Shown here piece by piece: positions 23,421-35,508 of a DNA stretch of 64,000 nucleotides. The DNA lies in the NCBI GenBank assembly GCA_031841125.1, contig CM063108.1, positions 41,596,268-41,660,267 on the forward strand, written 5' to 3'. Numbering within the stretch: the first letter of the stretch is position 1; each line of letters opens with the position of its first letter. The translations under genes and the position numbers were made by a program. The DNA comes from Acanthococcus lagerstroemiae. Its lineage: Eukaryota > Arthropoda > Insecta > Hemiptera > Eriococcidae. Under the pieces are notes generated by a model, which was not told the DNA's origin, did no database searches, and saw nothing but the letters and a program-made list of their open reading frames with translations.

Positions 23421-23662
23421 GAAGAAGAAGATGCAGATAGAGTGGTCGAGGCAGAGGGCTGACGGACAACGTTCGGCCGACATCCTAAAGAGCTGCTGCA
23501 GCTGTTGCGGACCCCCCGACAAGGCTCACCCGCCGTCACCACCTTCTTGCGTTGCCTCACGTACCAAGACAAGGAGGTGAGGGGCGAGTGAAGAGGAAGC
23601 GCATCCAGCTGTGGGGTACCCAAATTCCAGGTTAGTGTTGGGTGAGCGTTAACTTCGATCAG

Positions 23663-23854
23663 TAGGGGACAGGGGCGAATCTAGGATTACATCTTGGGGG
23701 GAGGGAAGGTTTACGGAAATGACAGGCATGAATTTAGGATTACATCTCGGGTATAGAGTCATTTTCTTCTGTTTTTTTTGTTTTTTATTTTTCTTTCCAT
23801 GAAGGAGGGAGATTAAACACCCCCTCCCCATAAATCCGTGGCTGATAGGGGCCC
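23663..23854. mobile_element. Candidate small hAT-type MITE
   Basis: The left end caggggcgaatctagg (from 23670) resembles the common hAT terminus caggggcggatctagg. The right side ataaatccgtggctg is a partial inverted match. Flanks taggggac and taggggcc agree at 7 of 8 positions, but the exact right end is ambiguous. Confidence 0.4.
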
Positions 23855-23928
23855 TATCGTGGCCCTTGCAGGGCAGGGCACAACGGAAGCGGAACGGCGA
23901 AATGGGGGCTCTCAGGCCGGCCTCAAAG

Positions 23929-24035
23929 CGTCCTTCCAGTCACTGATGCGATACTTGGAAGGGTAGTTTCTGGGGCCGGGGGTGCGGTGTCTCAAGGGCC
24001 ACTTTATCATGTGCGCATCGTAATACGTTCCACCA
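23929..24035 (-). repeat. SINE-like repeat, copy 3
   Basis: Same core as copies 1, 2 and 4 (tcactgatgcgatacttg; cggtgtctcaagggccactt; gcgcatcg). The A-box-like site reads TGATAAAGTGG on the minus strand, compatible with the pol III consensus. About 50 bp before the core (23878-23928, gcggaacggcgaaatggg) are shared with the flank of copy 4 (50274-50331), so the full repeat may be ~160 bp. Confidence 0.55.
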
Positions 24036-24596
24036 GACATAAGACTCACCCAGATGAGTTGTAAAGTTTAAGAGTTCTTAAGACTCGACAACACAAAAAC
24101 AAAAATGTTTAGAAAAACTTGAAGGAGTCTCAAAACATATTGAACTTGCCTGTACGAGTATTTAACAATGCTAGAAGAGTTTCAAAATTCTCGATGAAGT
24201 ATAGAATACTCTCAAGAAATTTCAGTCATATTTTAAAGAGTCCTAAAGAAGACTTCAAAGAATTTTGAATATATCACGACGCTACAAATATTCTCAGCAG
24301 TAGTCGGCTATTCCTGGTATCCGTCGGCATTCTTGCTGTCGGTCGGTCTAACACGACATACAATTTTCGTTGAGGGCCAGAGAATAGAAATATCCATGTC
24401 AATATGAATCTGAAATCTTTAAAAAGTCTGTAGGCTTGGGATGGTGCAAGATCTGTAAAGAGTTTCAAGCAAGTGAGCTAATGACCCGGGAGGGGGCCCT
24501 TAAAAGAGGGAGGAGGAAGAACTAAAAATTTAAATTATAAATAGGGGTTGATTTACAGAGATTCGAGGTCGCTGGTCGTTGAGTTCAATTCTGAAG
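24036..24596. other. No recognisable gene
   Basis: Irregular agtctt/gagtct motifs at 24040-24260 resemble those at 10860-11140 and 50430-50540. No coding signal. Confidence 0.4.
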
Positions 24597-24980
24597 GTAA
24601 TCAGGGTTGCCACTATTTTTCAGGATTGGTTTTCCCTGACTTTTCCCGGTTTTCCAGGCCAACTTTTCCAATTTTCCCTGACTTTTTTTACAGGATTCCG
24701 AGAAGTCCAGAGGGAGGAGAGTCACAGAAATTTTTTACAATACAGATTTTTAAAAAATCGCTATCGAGAAGAAGAAGGTACAGATGTAATTTATGTAATA
24801 TTTTTCAATATTATAGACTATTTCATTTGCGAATAGATTATCATTATTCTTATGTTATGATAAAAAAAGTTTTACTCTGATAAAATACAAACTCGTTTGT
24901 TATGTTCAGAAAATTTCCCTGACTTAAATGAAAATTCCCTGACTTTTCCCGGTTTTCCAGAAAGTGGCAACCCTGGTAAT
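24597..24980. mobile_element. 374-bp MITE with cagggttgccac ends
   Basis: The element spans 24602-24975. Perfect 13-bp inverted ends: cagggttgccact and agtggcaaccctg. The flanking duplication is gtaat at 24597-24601 and 24976-24980 (5 bp; one more G is ambiguous). The subterminal motif tccctgacttttcccggttt occurs in the same orientation near both ends, i.e. as a direct, not inverted, repeat. It has no coding capacity; frames 24548-24880 and 24579-24836 are accidental. Confidence 0.8.
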
Positions 24981-25929
24981 TTTCATATCCGACCTCCTCA
25001 CTGGAAAAAATATTAATCGTGTTTTTAAGATTGAATTCGATTTATAAGCTTTCGAGGTCATTGAATTCAATTTTTTGGCGTATTTTTTACGTCCGACTCA
25101 TGAAGTATTCCTGGAGGCGTGGGGTTAAATATCAGTCATTTTTACAAGATAATATTCAATTTGCATGTTATGGTAAATTTACTAAAATTCAAAAATTCGT
25201 GTCTGGAGAGTTTAAAGACCAGTAAATCGAATATTCTTTTGGAAAAATGACAAATTTTTGACTTCCTGTTAGCAACGGTACTTCATGACGTCGAATCTAG
25301 AAAGTACCCCAGAATCGACTTCACTGACCTTGAAAACCTGTAAATCGACCCTCATCTCGAACTTCAATTTTTCATCATATTCCACTCCCCTGTTTTGAGG
25401 CCTTTCTCCCGGGGTCATTTGGTTCCAAAACTGTGTCCGTGTCTGACAGGAATTCTTCCACGGAGTAGTACTCACGGTTAAAAAGCCATTATTTGTGTAT
25501 CTGAAACATTTCAAGTTAAGGAGTATGCCTTTTGGCACCCATGTAGTCGACATCCTCCCAGAGGAGTTTTAATCGAAAATTGGCAAATTTTAATCAAATG
25601 AGCTATCGAAAAATGTAACGCAATTAGGAACTATGAAAAAGAGAATTCGTCAAAAATGTCAAAACTCTTTGCATTTTCCCATATAAAGAGGGGGGGGGAC
25701 AGGAGACGACGCTTCCCCTTACCTGGTAGATCTGAAACTTTGCAGGATTTTTTTTTTAAATAGAACTAATCTAAGGGTTCCTGTATGAAATTCGGATGGT
25801 CGAAAATAAGGGCACTCCAACGGATCATACATCTTATTTTGGTGGATTATGTCTTTATTATGTCTTATTGTGTCTTCTTTTTCATGTATTTTACTCCTTC
25901 TAATTGTCTGATTATCATCAAGCATTTTT
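24981..25929. other. No recognisable gene
   Basis: Unrecognised frame 25269-25553 (-, 94 codons). G-run near 25691-25699. Confidence 0.4.
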
Positions 25930-26520
25930 TGAAAAAAAATTTTCGGAGAGCTTCCGGGTCTGGGCCTGGTAAAAATTATTCAACTTTTCGAGACGAATTC
26001 AAATCCGTCGTTAAAATTGATTCACACTCAATTTCTAACCCAGTATAGCCCCACGCTTCGCTAGTATCACCAAATTTTTGATTCTACCTCGGGAACAGAG
26101 GGTCAGTGCTAGATTTGGACAGCGAATTTGAACTCAGCGAGAAAATCTGAGTAGATACACGGGGTTACCTCAGTCTTTTTGATTTTCGAAAATTTGTAAA
26201 TTTCTCCATACTCATCAGGCATTTATTAGGCGAAAAATATTTCGGAGAGCTTCCGGGCCCGGAACAGGTTAAAATTATTCAACGTTTCGAGACGAATTCA
26301 AATCCGTTGTCAAAGTTGATTCGCGCTCATTTTTTGACACAGTATTGCTTCCCCCACCCTCACTAGTATAGCCACATTTTTGATTGTATCTCAGAAACGG
26401 AGGGTCAGCGCTAGATTTGAACAATGAATTTGCACTCAGTGAGATAAACTGAGTAGGAATAGGTGGTTACCTCAATTTTGTTGATTTTGGAAAATTTTGA
26501 AAATGTCTCCATACCTACTG
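25930..26520. repeat. Second, short block of the ~305-bp satellite
   Basis: About two units. The landmark tttttgatt(c/g)tacctc/tatctc lies near 26073 and 26382, 309 bp apart. The units share ctcactagta/cgctagta, gctagatttg and agcgaatttgaactcagcgag with the unit at 19140-19330 of the main array, which makes them closest to that subtype. Confidence 0.8.
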
Positions 26521-28277
26521 TTATGTTTTTTCAACCCTACAGGAGGTTGAACCACCAATCGCCTAGTGTATTCTCTAAAAGTAAATGTTCAAGAATTTGT
26601 CCACTACTCTTCCCCCACAGTTCTATTCTATTAAGGTACGTATTTTGAGGTTTTTTTGTGTGTTTTTTTTTTTTGGGGGGGGGGGGGGTACAATGTATTC
26701 CAGCACCACCTCGTACAAGCGCCACGGACGGAATCCTGACAATTTATGCGATTTGTTATCCTGGAATGCTGACCAGAATGTCAAGCTGTAGTCTCTGCTA
26801 AAAAAACAATGAATCTAGCAACAACGAGAGTAAGGGCGTATTCGAACCTGTAATTACGAAAACGACGAATCACATCGCCTCGTCCCTATTATTACCTCTA
26901 CGTGATTGTCCATACCTTTTTCATCGTCGATGTCCCGCTAATTACTTACCCATTACAGAGGATAGTAATTTCCAATTATCGTTAAATATCTAGGTACCTA
27001 TCTACGTTGGTAAAATACGATCATCGTCGTCGATTTAGTTGCAACCTGTCTCGCCTCATGCCAAAGCTAATATCGATGTTTTTAACTTCTTCTTCTTCTC
27101 TCTTTTTGGTACATATTACCTTACATACACGCCGGGTTCATATAAACGATTGAAGGTCGCACATGTTTCGGTGCAAGGTGGCGAGGAGGAAACGTATATC
27201 TGCCACGGATGAAGCACGGTATCCATATGGTCTCGAGAGTTGTCTCACGTGCTGCCGTTGAAAAAATGCTGTTCAGCTGCAACAGGTGATTCCGAAATCG
27301 TTTATCTACAGGTCTACAGCCCAGTCTATTCGTCTTCGGGTGCGCAACCCATCTCCGGCAGGAAATTTCGGTGTACTCGAGTCTTGAGCTGGCCGCCTTC
27401 GCTCGCCAATTTTGGCGCGGCCCCGGTTGGCGCTCAATTAGCCGAACGCTTTCGGCCGGCTCGTGTCGACGGCTAACCGGCGAACACACGTCGGAATCGT
27501 TTTTGAGAAAATCGATGGTCGATCGTTGCCGATGAATATGTATTAGCGCCGATTCCTGTCGTAAGCGTCTTTCTGTGTTAAGCGTCCGCTTACGTATACA
27601 CGATTTGTCTAGGCCTTAATTATGTGCAGATCTAGAATTTCCTGCCGGTGAAGAAGTTAATTAAGGTTTAAAGATAGTTATATTAATAGAGTCGATATAT
27701 CGCGTTCAACGGCTGAGCGTAAATAACCGCAACCCGAGATCGCATTCATCATCGTGCTGAGGAAATGTATAGATATAGAACAACCTCTAATCGGAGTACA
27801 GTCGAGCAAATGCATTTTTACAGTGTTTTTCTGAATCGGCCGCACTTCAGGGTGGTTAGATGTAAATATATACGTATATATTCCACGCCGGAGAGATCGA
27901 TAATCGTGTTCGCGATACCGCCAGAACTTTTTTTTTAATGAAGTTTTTATGTATGTTTATGAGAAACGCGGCGCGGACGTTACTTTAATCATTTAAAAGT
28001 GTTAGTAGACAGAAAAGAAACATTAGTAGAGAAACAGAGATTCAAGATGTATATGTTACGGAAAAAACTTGAGATGTTTCTGCAGAGTTGAGGAGCATAT
28101 CATCATTGATGCTGTACCTACATTCAGCCAGTGATGACGATGATGATACATTCCTTAGTCCCTGGACTAGAAGGTTGGATCTCTCCACTTTTCTCTCTCC
28201 TGCGCTAATCTTTTAATTTCTAAGAAGGATTTGCACTTTGTATTCTGGGGAAACTATCGATGCAAGAGCTATACAAC
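26521..28277. other. No recognisable gene; CpG-richer, apparently single-copy
   Basis: Begins with a T-run and G-run (26661-26688). From about 26800 to 28000 the sequence has more CG dinucleotides and no repeat partner in the window. Antisense-overlapping frames at 27121-27489 (-, 122 codons) and 27240-27476 (+) follow from the low stop-codon density and match nothing. It could be regulatory or untranslated DNA. Confidence 0.35.
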
Positions 28278-28772
28278 CAGTGGCGTGCATTCCAGGCAAG
28301 CAAAGTAAGCGCCATTTACCCTGAAAATTCCCGAGAAAATAAGTTTTCATGTACAATATCAACTTCAACTTGTAACAAATAAAAAATAATGAAAGACTGG
28401 GCAAAACAGCGACTGTATACTGACACGTACGACGCTTACGCTTAAGTATAATTATAATAAATTCACAGGAGATGTACACTGTTCGGCATTTGGCAATCCT
28501 CGTACATGTATGTACATATATGTATTCGTTTAGACCAGCTAGGTATGCGCCGGATCTAACGCTTCTCTTCCGTGCCTCACAGAACATTGCACGACTTATG
28601 CTCCGCCCCCGTGTTAATTGCTAACATAAAAACACACTAGCATGTTCAACACGACGAAACCTGTGCGTTTGGTTGCGTTCTGGAAGCGCTTTGAGTCTGG
28701 CTGGGCTCAGTTAAGCTACACACGAACACCGAAGTCGTCAGTGAAACGTAATTATGTTCTTCTACTAGTCAA
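28278..28772 (+). mobile_element. hAT family D, truncated copy
   Basis: Starts with cagtggcgtgcattccagg and matches 38178-38642 throughout (blocks include caagcaaagtaagcgcc, agaaaataagttttca, gttgcgttctggaagcgctt, atgttcttctactagtcaa). The right half present in the 38-kb copy is missing, and the sequence diverges abruptly after 28772. No 3' target duplication was found. The minus-strand frame 28213-28587 (124 codons) lies over this non-coding terminal region and is rejected as a gene. Confidence 0.8.
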
Positions 28773-28895
28773 TTGGTGAATCCCAGTTGTGTCCCAACCA
28801 CCAATTTTTGTCTCAGTTGCGTCCCATCACTAGGGAAAAGGGCACATCTTAATTGTGTCCCAGACATGTCTGAATTGCGTCCCTTTTTTTAACAG
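28773..28895. repeat. Short repeats of (a/c)agttg(t/c)gtccca
   Basis: Four closely spaced copies of ttg(t/c)gtccc occur at about 28786, 28817, 28852 and 28876. They are of the kind seen near the ends of some DNA elements, and lie between the truncated hAT and the reverse-transcriptase scrap. Confidence 0.4.
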
Positions 28896-29060
28896 CTCAG
28901 TGCAACTGGAAATGAATTGGGATAAAACGATATTGTTAACAAATAAGAAGATGGGAACAGCAGTAACAATTCGGGGAACAGAAGTTAAAAGAAAGGATGA
29001 AGTAACATATCTGGGTCATATAATATCATTTAGAAACAGAAATTTTTTACTTGAACAGAA
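28896..29060 (+). pseudogene. RTE-like LINE reverse transcriptase fragment
   Basis: Encodes LEMNWDKTILLTNKK, then IRGTEVKRKDEVTYLGHIIS and FRNRN. This matches the 'GLEMNxxKTKxMTN...xxxYxYLGQxIS' block at the end of the RT domain of RTE-like elements, the same family as at 37-40.6 kb. Only about 55 residues remain before the frame is lost. Confidence 0.65.
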
Positions 29061-31346
29061 AGTAGATTTTTTCATTTGAAGATCTTGTGTCGCATTACAA
29101 TTCGACTACGAAATGAGATAACAGAGGGGCATTTTATGACACATCTTATGAAAATAGATATTCTAAAAACTGTCCACGTTCTCCTTGGTCTCCTAGTCGC
29201 TCTTTTTTGCTCCGGTTTCCATTTGGTTTTTGGTACTCTTCAGGTTTTGTGTCATGTTGCCCCTTTTGGCCTTGGCTGTAACGGTCCTCTTCTCGTTGTC
29301 TTTCCATGTCTGGGGTTAGTTGGTCTAATCTTCCGCGATGGCCAGCCGTATTGAAGATACATTTTACACCTAAATGTCAGGTTGGTTTTGTCTGGGAATT
29401 CCTTCTCTTAGTCGAATGGTTCAGTTATTAAGGTACTGGATTATTGCTTGCTCGCTCTCAAGGATTTCCTTGCCCGGGGCTGTTTTCGAGCGAGCTTGTC
29501 GATGGTCTGGAGCAGTTTGTATGTGATACGGTATTTGCTTGACGTGTGGTACTCGGCGTACCACACGCCTCCGTTTGCACCATCAATTGGAGAATTCGAC
29601 TGTAGCCATATCGATTGCGAGTCCATCGAAGAACAGCATGTTACTACCCCGCACGATGTGGGCGCGCATAACTACCCTGGATGTCGTCTTTCGCTTCACT
29701 TGTCAGTCGATCGGTAGAGCTGGCACCCCACGATTTGCTTGGCTACTATCTATAGGATGTGACTCTAGTGACGAGTACCAATGCCCCCACGCGGCCTATA
29801 AAAATCAGTCATTGATCTTGCCTGCCATTCACCATTTTCGGAGAATATTGAAAACTTGAGAGGGAATGAATATTTTGACAAGCGGTTTCACAGATATGCT
29901 ATTGTGATTTACTGAAGCCGTCCCTGCTAATTCAGACTCATAGTGTGACTACTTTTCCAAAGGGACGATTGTTTCACGGGGGGCAATGTTGTAAATTTCA
30001 TGCCCAAGAAGCATTAAAAAAAATGGTTTTAGTCAGTCCTTTGAGAGGGGAAGGCAACCGCCGGCTCAAAAGGAAGGCATTGCATCCACTGGGCTAATTT
30101 GGTCACTATCGAATGGGTCAAGGGCCAAAAGTGTTACTTTTCGGTCGACCATAGAATGACCCATTTGTTATGCAAAATGAAATTACATCAACGCATCGTC
30201 CCATTCATCATACCCGTATGACTCGACTGTATTCTCATTAAAACGGAAAACTGACGTAAATCCGTTCATAATTTCTTATACCGCATTCTTCTCATACCCG
30301 GTCGATAAATTCTCAAGCTATTTAAACGGCGCCTGTTCGATCTCTCCTTGATCCGAGGCCTATAGGCACCGTATATGTTTATCTACACGGTGGTTTACTG
30401 GCGTACAAACGCATACCCATTCTAATTCGATTGTATATATTACATAGCTGTATGTCACCCATACATAGTTGTATACATGAATCTTTGAATCATCACTCGA
30501 AACCAGCTACATACCTGGTCGAGCGCACACCTCCATCCTAATTTTTTATTCATGCGACTACTGCTATACATTGTTCTTCGACTTCTCATTAGCATCAGTC
30601 CATAAGTGGCTTGCAAGAAAATCAGGCCGAGAAATCGTATCGTTTACTGAGCATCCACGAGGAAATACAGACTCACGAACATCGACTCCTCCATTTTTGT
30701 CTTCTGTCGCGAGAATGCGACCCCCTTCTCAAAGGCGGATTTAACACGTTTGCTGCTCTGGACAACCAAGAAATTACCATCCCAAAAATTTTGCTTCGGT
30801 GGTTTTCAAAAAAGCCCCTAATCTCTTTTTATTTGAAAATGCGAAAAACTTTTTATTATTCGTTTTCTTTGTTATAACACCTCGAAGCAGTGGCAAACTA
30901 GATTTTTTTAACGTGTAACAAAAACCCAATTGGAGGAAAACAGAAAGTCTATATTTTTTCAGGGTGTAGCAAAAATTTTAAAGGTTCAGCCTGGTTAGAA
31001 AAATTCTGCACCTGGTCAAAATTTATTTTATTCGAACGACTGCATATAAATCCAAAAAGAATGAAACTCATCACCGCTAAAAATACAAAAAAAAAAATCG
31101 GGGTATACTGCGACAAGTACTCTAATCATTGCTAAAAATACTACATAAAGATAGAAAAAGAAAACAACAAAAAACAAACAAAAGACGGGACCCTGGCCCT
31201 GGAAACTACCACTTCGAGTATATCGCATCAGTAACAAGAGAAACGCACTGAGGCTAGCCCGGGCCCCTATTTCGCCTCTTTGTTTCGGATTCGAGCTGTC
31301 CTGCTAGGGCCACCATGGGATACCCTTCTGACCGAGGCAACGCTCA
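29061..31346. other. No recognisable gene
   Basis: A perfect 10-bp stem hairpin, cgtgtggtac/gtaccacacg with a 5-base loop, lies at 29543-29567. Between 29440 and 29860 several frames are open on both strands without known motifs. On the minus strand at 29180-29350 a very charged frame (RQREEDRYSQGQKGQ) is possibly a retrotransposon remnant. The frame 30611-30877 (+, 88 codons) is unrecognised. A-rich tracts near 31080-31170. Confidence 0.35.
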
Positions 31347-34073
31347 CCCTGGGTCCGTAACCAAAGGGAAGGCATGGGGCGACATCCCCTCTCCAGCTAC
31401 GCTCTTTGCCCCCTGGTAAAATTTGCTTTTTTTAGGCATCCCACCGGAGAAATAAAGCATTTAACTTCAAGGCCATTTATCAAAAATTTTAATAACACTG
31501 TTCTGCAAAATTTCGCTTTTAGTATTTTATATGCTTTTACTACTGGGTATACTTGAGCGAAAACCGTAACGCTCCCCCTATAACGTTCCCCCCGTAACGG
31601 CACCCTCGTAACGGCCCCCCGTCAAACTCCTGTTACTAAGACGTCATACTACTGAGTATACTTAAACAAAAATCGTGTTATAGATTCCCATGAAAATTTA
31701 TTTCTTCCAGCCACGGGTATACGTGAGCTTTTACTACTGGGTATACTTGAGCAAAAACCGTAACGCTCCTGTTACTATGACGTCATACTACTGAGTATAC
31801 TTAAACGAAAATCGTGTTATAGATTCCCATGGAAATTTAGCTCTTCCAGCCAGGGGTATACTTGAGCGAAAACCGTAATGCCCCCTTCGCCACGCTCCCC
31901 CGACACGAAGCCAGCGCCCTTTCGAGCATTTTTATTAGGGTACAAAAGAATACAAAATGTTACAGTATTTTTCAGCTCATTTGGTTAATAATTTGCCCGC
32001 CCCCTATGCTCCTCCCTGAAAAAAAATTTTGCGGTATCCCTCCAAATTTTTCAGACCTAGAGAGATGGGGATGGTTGCTATGAAAACAGGAACTCCCCTC
32101 TACAAAATGTGATAGTTGCCCAAGCCTTACGAAGTGTTGCCAACCCACACTGAGCCTGGTCTTACCTTCTTTGGGACAGTCTATGTAAATTGATCAAGAA
32201 GCACACAAGTGAACAGTCTGTCGGAAAAGGATGTAGCTAAGAGCACAGATCTGGAATCTGAAGGAATCCTGAAGTCTAATAGCTTTGCTCACGGGGAAAA
32301 TCTGAGCTAAATGCTTAGAATAAAGTTGTGCTAGCTCTTTTCCTTCGTATTTCGTAGATGGATTCAAAGGAAATATACTCAGCATCTAAAGTTTGCTTTG
32401 CATGCCTCCTCCCCCTCTCCCTATCCCTAATCGAAAACGTAGGACAAAAATCTCTTTTACTCTCAAAACTGGAGTCCTTATGAAGACTAACTTTTTATTT
32501 TTTTGCTCAATGATAAAAATATGCGAATTTGGAAGTATGTTTAACGATGGATTCAATGCCGCAAACCATGTTTTCCTAGAGCATTAGGATTTTTCTTAGT
32601 TGTATGTTAAAGTTTCGAAAAGCATGAAAAAAAAGCCGAAATCGCATATTTTTAGTGTACTAAAGAGGAACTAAAATCCTCATCAAAAATTTTTTCCAAT
32701 GCTGTTGTCCTCTCTGATGCTTACACAAATAATTTTCCAGCCAATCGGTTCAGAAACAAATGATTTCCAGAAAATTTTAGAAATTCAGATGTCAGCAACT
32801 CCTTAAAGTACTTTTGATAAATGCTCGTTTTTGGTAGCCAATCAACATTATCCATGTTAAACACACGATCCTTAAACCATTTTTCATGCTAAATTCAATT
32901 TCGTACACCATTTCTGGAAAGCACTTCAGAATTCTTTTCCATTTTCCATTGAAATTTTGAAAAACCTGAAAAAATGTTAGATTGGCATATCTACTTTAGC
33001 GCCTATACAATAGCAGTTAAAAGATAGGTCAAAATATTTTTGTACTTGAACTGTAAAGGTATAGTAACAATAATAAAAACGCGGTTTGTTAGAAAATGCT
33101 TTAATGGGTACTTTTTTTCCTTTGTACAAATCTGAATTAGTTTCGTTTTTCAAAGTCCAACAGTGGTCTGCTAACATATTTGCACTGCATCGTTTCAAGG
33201 ACTTGCTGCTGGCTGAAGCGCTGCCATTATGTGAAAACCCACGGACAATTTGTTTCCGACTTACATATATTTCGTATGAATGTGTAAATTTTCTCCATCG
33301 TGGTATTTTTTTACACACTTTTCAGAGGCTCGTAACTGTTCTCGGTCGCATGCAAGTGTACTCATTTTTAAATCAAAATGTTCAATGAATCTTTCTCTTT
33401 CCAGTAATACAAAACACGACTACCGTTTCCTTCATTTTCAACCCGCTAGAGCGCGTTAAAAAGCTTCAAAAACATGAAAAAGGGTGTAAAGGTACCCCAG
33501 TTGACAGTATTTTACAATGAGAGATTGAGCTGAAAACGGCAAAAATCTTAAACATTTATTTTTCCTTCCAAATTGCTGCGTTTTCCTGAAATTTTGAAAA
33601 ATTCCTCATAATTATCAAACTCATTTAAAAGTCATAAAATAAGTATAAGATAAGCTAAAAATATGAAGAATTGCTGTTTTCGACACTTTTTTTTTTCACT
33701 TTGTAGAAGTTTCTCGATATCTACGAGTAGGAGATTTTTCAGGGCGGATTCGTATTCAGGACATCGAAATACATATAGAAATGATATTTTCATCTTTGAG
33801 CGTTTTTCGTGCAAGAACTGTGTAATTTTAAATAAAAATCTTAACAAAAAAATTCATCACGCAAAATTTTAATGTTATACTTAAAAAATTGTTTGCAGTT
33901 TTCTCATTTCTAATTAGAAACACTGCTAATATTCGAAATGAGTACTTTTTTTTTGGGGGGGGGAGGGGGAAATTACAATTAAGAGTATTTAAAATGCATG
34001 AAAAAATCTTGCCCTCTCTGGTCTGCAGTTTGCGCCCCCCCCCCTTTGAAGATTCAGTCTGGTTACGGGCCTG
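31347..34073 (-). mobile_element. DNA element of the caggcccgtaacc family, copy 1 (reverse orientation)
   Basis: The forward left side carries ctgggtccgtaacc and the right end ggttacgggcctg, so the ends are inverted. The interior is the reverse complement of 40937-44264 in several long blocks. Matches include 33640-33960 with 41890-42230, 33000-33110 with 42775-42905, 32480-32660 with 43930-44090, and 31410-31515 with 44100-44190. No target duplication was found. The minus-strand frame at 32977-33318 (113 codons, with SASSKSLKRCSANMLADHCW) has a recognisable counterpart at 42660-42790, so an old coding region is possible. Confidence 0.7.
31516..32478. repeat. Insertion in copy 1 containing tandem repeats
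   Basis: Absent from the other copy. Includes a direct duplication of a unit beginning tttactactgggtatacttg (31537 and 31731), followed by acgtcatactactgagtata and cgtgttatagattcccatg. The first unit is expanded by repeats of cccgtaacgg type at 31560-31620. The minus-strand frame 32194-32385 is unrecognised. Confidence 0.5.
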
Positions 34074-35263
34074 TTTGAAACTCTCCACTGGCCACCCATT
34101 CTTTGTAATTTGTTTGAAACATTGAGGATCGAAAAAATCAAGGTCTCCATAGAGAGAACCGTGGTCCTCAAATTGGTTTCCTAACTCAGATATAGATTCA
34201 ATACTACATTGAATACCCTGACTTCATATTTCTTTTGGGGTTGTTCAGTGTTTCTATTGGCAATAAGTTCTTCCTCAATTGTACGGTCTTCTCCAAACTT
34301 AGCTGACATAAAATTGCAAAGGTCCGATATTTTCCGGGCAGACATCATATTGCAGTCGTAGGTTCGTTCTAGTGTAGATCATATTAATCAGAGACCCGCG
34401 TGTTCAAAGGTGTATTGGACTCAGAAAATCAATATGTAGGGTATAATATAATGATTGGCCTAATTGACAGTTATAGGTTTGGGATTGACTAGAATAAATA
34501 TGAAGGAATCAAAGCCCTTATCTTTGCAATGTGAAAAATTACGGATTCATCAAAAGTTTTCAATTTATACTCTACCAGTAGCTCATAACTGCTATAATTT
34601 TATCCAGCCTGTAGGGCCTCACAGTTTCGAGGGACCACTGGGAATATCCCGGTACCCCTGTGAGCCAGTCCGTGTCTGACAATACAGCTTGTATCTACTG
34701 CTGCACTATTTATTCACACGATACCAGCCAAGAGGATTGGCTACAATGCTTTTCTGCTTAGATTGGGCACATGAAGGAAGCGCCAGAGGTGTAACGGAAA
34801 TTTTCGAATGCGATTTATGCAGAGAAGAAGGTTGAATGGATAAAAATTCATTTCTCAATTCTTTTTGTTTTCTATTTTTTGATTTACATATAATAAAATG
34901 TGTCTCACAATAATGTTTCTTTTTTATGAATGTAAATCACTAAAACACAACGTTATTCCAGTTTTTACATGGATACTGCCCCAAATTAGGAACCCATTTT
35001 TTCAGAAGCTATTCTTGACAACTTTCACACAAAATTAAAAACTCTAAATTTTTCATATAGTTTTCATTTTTTGAACATGGGGGGGATGAAGATGAATTCT
35101 TTGCGAACCCTACAACTGTATTTCCAAAGTTATAAACTATTTTAGAAGATTTTGTAAACGTTTAAAAAAAGCACCCCGAATTAGGCGCCTGACATTGTGA
35201 GTTGCCATCATAATTGTGGTAGTGGAGACCCATCTGCAGGGAAGAATACTGATGTGCTTTCTT
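34074..35263. other. No recognisable gene
   Basis: AT-rich. Two similar blocks, ccccaaattaggaac (34979) and ccccgaattaggcgc (35173), form a loose direct repeat. Frame 34464-34679 (+) is unrecognised. Confidence 0.4.
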
Positions 35264-35508
35264 CTACTTTCATTAGAGGCGAAAATAAGAAGGGGGAACA
35301 CGGAGAGGCAGCTTGCCCCCAGAAGCCTCCGCCGGAGTTGGGAAATTTTAGTAGATGGATCAAAAGTCGAGAAAATCCGATAGGTCAAAAGTTGTTTTTT
35401 TTTGTTTTTTTGTTTTTTTTTAGCCAATATAAACGAATTTTGATACGTGGGAATTTTGACTTGAGTCAGTTGGGAATTTGACAATTTTCGCCCCTCGCTA
35501 CGTCCCTG
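35264..35508. mobile_element. MITE family E, degenerate copy
   Basis: The right end tacgtccctg at 35508 and internal agttgggaaat, gacttgagtcagttggga match the family at 40056-40422 and 38926-39450. The left end is eroded (gaggcgaaaat retained). Flanks gctttctt and gctttcat agree at 7 of 8 positions. Confidence 0.55.

Noticed and set aside
23245..23580. 111-codon plus-strand frame
   Set aside because: It uses a non-ATG start and runs across the SINE-like repeat; the other copies do not keep the frame.
27121..27489. 122-codon minus-strand frame in a CpG-rich stretch
   Set aside because: An equally open plus-strand frame overlaps it; the low stop frequency follows from base composition and no motif is present.
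28213..28587. 124-codon minus-strand frame
   Set aside because: It covers the non-coding terminal region of hAT family D; the 38-kb copy (38080-38334) shows the frame broken.
31347..34073. Perfect target duplication for copy 1 of the caggcccgta element
   Set aside because: Sequences just outside the two ends (aggcaacgctca and tttgaaac) do not match, so the ends or the insertion history remain uncertain.
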